NCBI GenBank assembly: GCA_963277665.1
Contig: OY728153.1
Location: forward strand, 270,976,250-271,040,249
Direction: 5' to 3'
DNA from: Viscum album
Lineage: Eukaryota > Streptophyta > Magnoliopsida > Santalales > Viscaceae
Length of the DNA: 64,000 bases
How positions within the stretch are numbered: the first letter of the stretch is position 1; every line of letters begins with the position of its first letter. Below, piece after piece: positions 59,966 to 64,000 of the stretch. The notes below the pieces were generated by a model that saw only the letters and a list, made by a program, of their open reading frames with translations, was not told the origin of the DNA and searched no databases. Both the position numbers and the translations under genes were made by a program.

Positions 59966-60920
59966 GATGGGTAGTTTCTCTCATGAGGCCTTAACTGCTG
60001 AGTTCCATATCCAACTACTTTGTCCACTTTCATGATCACAAATCCAATTACAACATCAAATGAATCACATAATATGATATAACCACTTCTTGGTGAAAGA
60101 AAAATCAGAATAAGTGCCAAGAAAAGCATCCCTTTTAGCTTTTGAAATGAATTCTTTCACTCTTTTCACCATATGAACTTAACAACTTTCTTTGTAAGAC
60201 TTATATGATGTTAATAGAGGATTGATAATTCTTGTCTGAAACACCATTAATATCTAGACACCCCCAAGGGACATCGTATATCAAACATGTTATTTTGATA
60301 CTCCTTGGAAACTACTACACTAACGTTTTCTGGGGTAAAGATACTCTTGATTCTGATGTTACATAACCCAAGTAGTGAATGTTATCAATCCATAAGCAAC
60401 ACTTAACCATATTGGTGTAATGATTATTCTATATCAATGTACTCAGAATAATATTAAGGCTCTTGGGATGGTCACTATGAGTGTAAGAATACACCACGAT
60501 GTCATCCATAAATACTTTGACAAAAAGGATTGAGGTATTATGGACTACCATATTCATTAGAGCCATGAAAATATCGGTCATGTTTATAAGACCTAACAAA
60601 ATAATAAGGTACTCAGATAGAACATAAATATGATTGAAGGTTTTACGAGGTTTATCTAATGGCCTTACTCACCCTTGGTGATAACTTGACCTTATGAAGA
60701 TCTTAGAGAATACCATATCTCCTCAGAGATGGTCAAAGAGATAATCTATTCAATGTAGTGGATACCGGTTCATGACTGTAAGTAGGTTCAACCTTCATTT
60801 ATACACACATAGCCATAAGGTTCTACCTACCTTCTTGGATAAAATCATTGGTGAACCTAAATAGAATGTACTATTCCATATAAAACCTTTTTTCTATAAA
60901 TCCTATAACTATTTTTTGAG
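59966..60920 (-). pseudogene. pol: Gypsy reverse transcriptase
   Basis: Minus strand from 60900 down: GSPMILSKKVGRTLWLCVYK, LNLLTVMNRYPL, DYLFDHL, then LLGLINMTDIFMALMNMVVH and VFMDDIVVYSYTHSDHP. The catalytic FMDD is intact at 60498-60509, unlike the other gypsy copies here, but stops and frame shifts lie on both sides. 59966-60430 is the RT connection, poorly preserved. Confidence 0.8.
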
Positions 60921-61979
60921 CTCATACAACTCTGTAGGTGTCATCCTGTATAGTAGAATGGACACCAGAGCTGCTCCTAAGAAAATATAGATCATAAATT
61001 CTACCTCCCTCTAAGGGTTAAGCTAAAATGTCACCAAGAAAGAAATCCCTTAAAAATATATTAGCAGAGGGAATTAATTATATCCCAAGAATTCATCCTC
61101 CCAATAAAAATTTTCAATCTGGGCATTCACTCTAGCTAGACCATGATTCTATAGTCCATGTCTACCATCGTGGAGGTCCCACTCACCCATATGTAAATAA
61201 CTACTACCCTCTAGTGATGTAAATGATGCCCTATGAGTATATCATTCTACAAAATCATGATACTAAACCAACCAACCCATCTCAAGAATCAAATCAATGC
61301 CTCTCATCTCTAGAACAAGGAGGTTCCATAATAAAGACGAACTACCTACCCCAAGGGTAAAATCACTATATTAGTGTATTACCTATAACCACAATCAAAA
61401 TGGTGAATCTAGGGTTACTACACCACAATAATACTATATCTCTAGTCTGACACATTCCATGATAGATACCAAGATAAAAGAGTTTGATGCACCTGTATAA
61501 TATAATGTAGATACTACAGAAGATGCCATTATAATAGTACAATGTACTGTAGATTTTCCTACAACCCGATCCTCAGGTATCAGATGTAGTGCATGTAATT
61601 GGTCTGATCCACAAACTAGTCTAACAACTGGACTACCGTAATCATAACTACTCGGTTAGTGCTATTGGTGATCCAGTGTATGACTACCATGACCATGACT
61701 TCCTCCTCATCCAATCCTTCTGGTGCAATCACAACTCCATGTCTAACGCATTGAAAAATAACTCTCACCAGTAGGTGGAGTTGACATTAATCCATTTCCA
61801 ATTGAAATGGGTGGAATGGTCCTGTAGAATCTCTAAAGATTCCCCATACGACCTCAAGCACAACACTCTATTGGGTCTCTATCCTAATGAGTATTCTGGT
61901 GAACCTATCATCCACACTAATGATACATAAGGGATTTATCAAAAATTGAAATCTTGTTTTCATTACCCTAATGAGAATC
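60921..61979 (-). pseudogene. pol: Protease and gag 3' region of the right-hand gypsy element, decayed
   Basis: Near 61120-61165 the minus strand gives NHGLARVNAQIEN after a GRHGL stretch. This could be the protease end (ILGMDWLxxxxxxVNxxxK in the family), with a frame shift. The zinc knuckle was not found. Confidence 0.4.
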
Positions 61980-62600
61980 CTCAATGGAACATTTACTACC
62001 ACTGGGAGAACTACTATCCTATCTCGACATTGATCTTCTATGCCTAGTGCAATTCTGTTCCCTTAGGCTGTGCTCTATGATAAGAGCCTTATTGTCTAAT
62101 TCAAAAAAATTTGGAAGGAGAAATACATTAACATGTGTATGAACGGAATATGAAGGCCTATCATCGAAGTGTATAGCACGTGAAATCTCATCACTGGAAA
62201 GAAGGGGTGCAAAGAGATGTAACTCAGTCAATCATGTTGAATACTCTATAACTGACATCCATCCCCACACGAGATGTGTGGAATCTATCCCTCTATCATC
62301 TCTTAGAATATGAGGAATGAACTGATCATAGAAGGATGTATTGAAATCAACACATAACATTCCCCCATGATGGCCAACAAGGGTAAGCACATACCTCCAA
62401 AACATGGTTGAATAATGTAGCATTTAATTATAATGTTTAACCCTCCATTATGGTGGTGTCTCAAATTATAAAAGATATATAGGGTGGTCTCTATCCAAGA
62501 CTCACTAGCCTGTGGACCACCATCTACTGAAAAACTTTGAGGATGTTGGTTCCGGAAATTACAATTCTGATAAACCATCGTAGGTGAAGCTTGTGGAGCA
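61980..62600 (-). pseudogene. gag: Gypsy gag (minus strand)
   Basis: Three overlapping open stretches make one gag domain with frame changes. RNQHPQSFSVDGGPQASESW and YIFYNLR (62303-62578) come first, then FYDQFIPHILRDDRG and GWMSVIEYS (62232-62423). TELHLFAPLLSSDEISRA, NVFLLPNFFELDNKALIIEH and SLREQNCTRHRR (62019-62231) follow. These follow the family plan (PPxFxGxPDPxEAExWI; F...YFP; MSVxEYxxxFxxLxRFAPxLVxxExxRA). Confidence 0.85.
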
Positions 62601-62999
62601 CAATGAATAGACTACATTAAATGTTGAAAACTATCATGAACTCGAGCGTTAGTCCCTGTATCAAATATAGTAGGTGGTGCCTAGAGTTTCACTCATGGAT
62701 GTAAGACTCATGTATTAGGTTCCACCACATCAGAAGCATGTTTATCTCCACATTCCTGACATGTGATATGAGGATGTCGAGGCAGAATTGGTTTATAAAT
62801 GAATATAACACACCTGAGAAAATATTTATAAGAATATAGATAGTGAAACATATGATAAATAAATGTAAAAAATGGTTAACTACCAAAGGTATACTACCCC
62901 AAATACCTGATTTGAAGTATAGGTGTTGGTAAGTGCTTAGTTTCTATTTTAGGGGTTCCAATATATTAAAGGTAAGTAGTACCTTGCCTCCTCATTTTC
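62601..62999 (-). other. Leader region of the right-hand gypsy element
   Basis: Upstream of gag on the minus strand. A PBS was expected here, but no TTGGTATCA-like site is recognisable, so the 5' LTR boundary is not fixed. Confidence 0.35.
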
Positions 63000-64000
63000 C
63001 AGAAACCATTTTATTTCATATTAAATGTAATTGTGAGGTTCACTCCATTAAAATTTATAAACAAGAAAAGGATAGATAAGGATGTAAAACCACTTAATTT
63101 TTATGTCATGTTTTACTTTATAATGGATAGCTATTCCCATTAAATCATTTCCCATACACAATATCACATAAAATAACACCCATTAGAATTTATAATAAAA
63201 TAATTGATTCTGTAAATTAATCATTCCAATCCATGATGTACCATAACACCTCCTGAATTGATATAGGAAACCAATCAATCATAGATCAAAGAAGAACATG
63301 AAATATATAAACAATGCATGACTCACTCATCAGTCACAAACATAAAAATAAATTCAATGTAGTGAAATGCACTTATATGGAATGTCAGTAAGATTGATAT
63401 GTAATTTATAGGTTCCTACAATGATGAATGTAATATTACTCATTTCCCTCATATCATCATGCCAAATATAAAACCGAAATCTCAATCATATGAATAATCA
63501 AGAACACCACAAAACATGTACATCACCAAAAAATGAAATGATATCAGCTATAATAGGCAAAATCATATCCACAACTACATTTCACGAAACATCAATTTTA
63601 TATGGAACCTGGATTTTTGATGCCCAAGAAAGGCTCAAAACCATGTTAAAAGTGTTTTTAATATCAAATATATTATTTCCAAATAGTAAATAAAGAAAAT
63701 AAACAATAATGATACTACTTTGTGTCATCGAGGACCCATATGCCACATAGGAGTTTCCCCAAGGTAGGTGGGCCGTAATGCCTCAAGCACAACTCCCAGA
63801 ACACCAGAGGATGATGATTTGTAGAAAGGGACTAGGTTGTGTCCAGGGGGAGAACATTCCATAATTACCAGAGTTTAGCATAGGGAATAATTATAAGCAT
63901 AGATAAATAGTGGATGCACTATGTAAATATAATACACAACGAAAAGAGGAAAATCAATAACTAAAATAACTGGAGAAACATAGAACAACTAATGATGATA
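63000..64000 (-). repeat. 5' LTR of the right-hand gypsy element, cut by the window end
   Basis: 63721-64000 matches 55549-55800. The remaining part is AT-rich without genes. The LTR continues beyond the window. Confidence 0.55.

Noticed and set aside
1..64000. Host protein-coding genes, bacterial-type operons, riboswitches or organelle inserts
   Set aside because: Every recognisable coding motif belongs to LTR retrotransposons. No operon structure, Shine-Dalgarno pattern or organelle gene was seen.

Overview
The window is repeat DNA from a plant nuclear genome. I see no host gene, rRNA, tRNA gene or bacterial feature. The content is plant LTR retrotransposons: Ty3/gypsy elements (one with a C-terminal chromodomain) with initiator tRNA-Met primer sites, one Ty1/copia Sirevirus-type element, and two tRNA-derived SINE-like pieces. 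The AT-rich composition, LTRs up to 4.7 kb and several layers of insertion fit intergenic heterochromatin of a large-genome seed plant. The species cannot be named from the sequence.

Layout. (1) 1-2402 and 12656-13705: an old plus-oriented LTR, split by (2) a 10.25 kb gypsy chromovirus at 2403-12655 with two 2.6 kb LTRs, PBS, broken gag-pol, PPT and a 5 bp target duplication differing at one base. (3) 13706-23854: strongly decayed AT-rich sequence with a plus-strand gypsy integrase remnant near 17.76-18.75 kb and a SINE-like piece near 20.9 kb. (4) 23860-39146: a minus-strand element with LTRs of about 4.7 kb around a non-coding core of only 1.77 kb, with PBS, PPT and a perfect AATTC duplication (LARD-like). 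(5) Nested in its 5' LTR at 33193-37428: a very young minus-strand Sirevirus-type element with identical-length LTRs of 1241 bp (four differences by eye), a perfect AAAGA duplication, and a single open gag gene without pol. (6) 39152-42892: decayed sequence with a copia reverse transcriptase fragment. (7) 42893 to about 50225: a minus-strand gypsy remnant (LTR, integrase, RT, gag, PBS, LTR). (8) About 50230-55400: a second, older relative of the LARD-like element (3' LTR, PPT, homologous non-coding core, PBS-like site, 5' LTR start). (9) About 55540-64000: another minus-strand gypsy remnant with recognisable integrase, RNase H, RT and gag, flanked by related LTR sequence and running off the right edge.

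Insertion order read from nesting: the old LTR in (1) came before the chromovirus; the sequence around 23.8/39.2 kb came before the LARD-like element, which came before the Sirevirus-type element. The most interesting items are the gag-only Sirevirus-type element, its paired palindrome array with a period near 72 bp in U3, and the LARD-like family, which has at least two non-coding members here and probably moves with proteins from another element. Element boundaries backed by target duplications are firm; those in the right third of the window are approximate.
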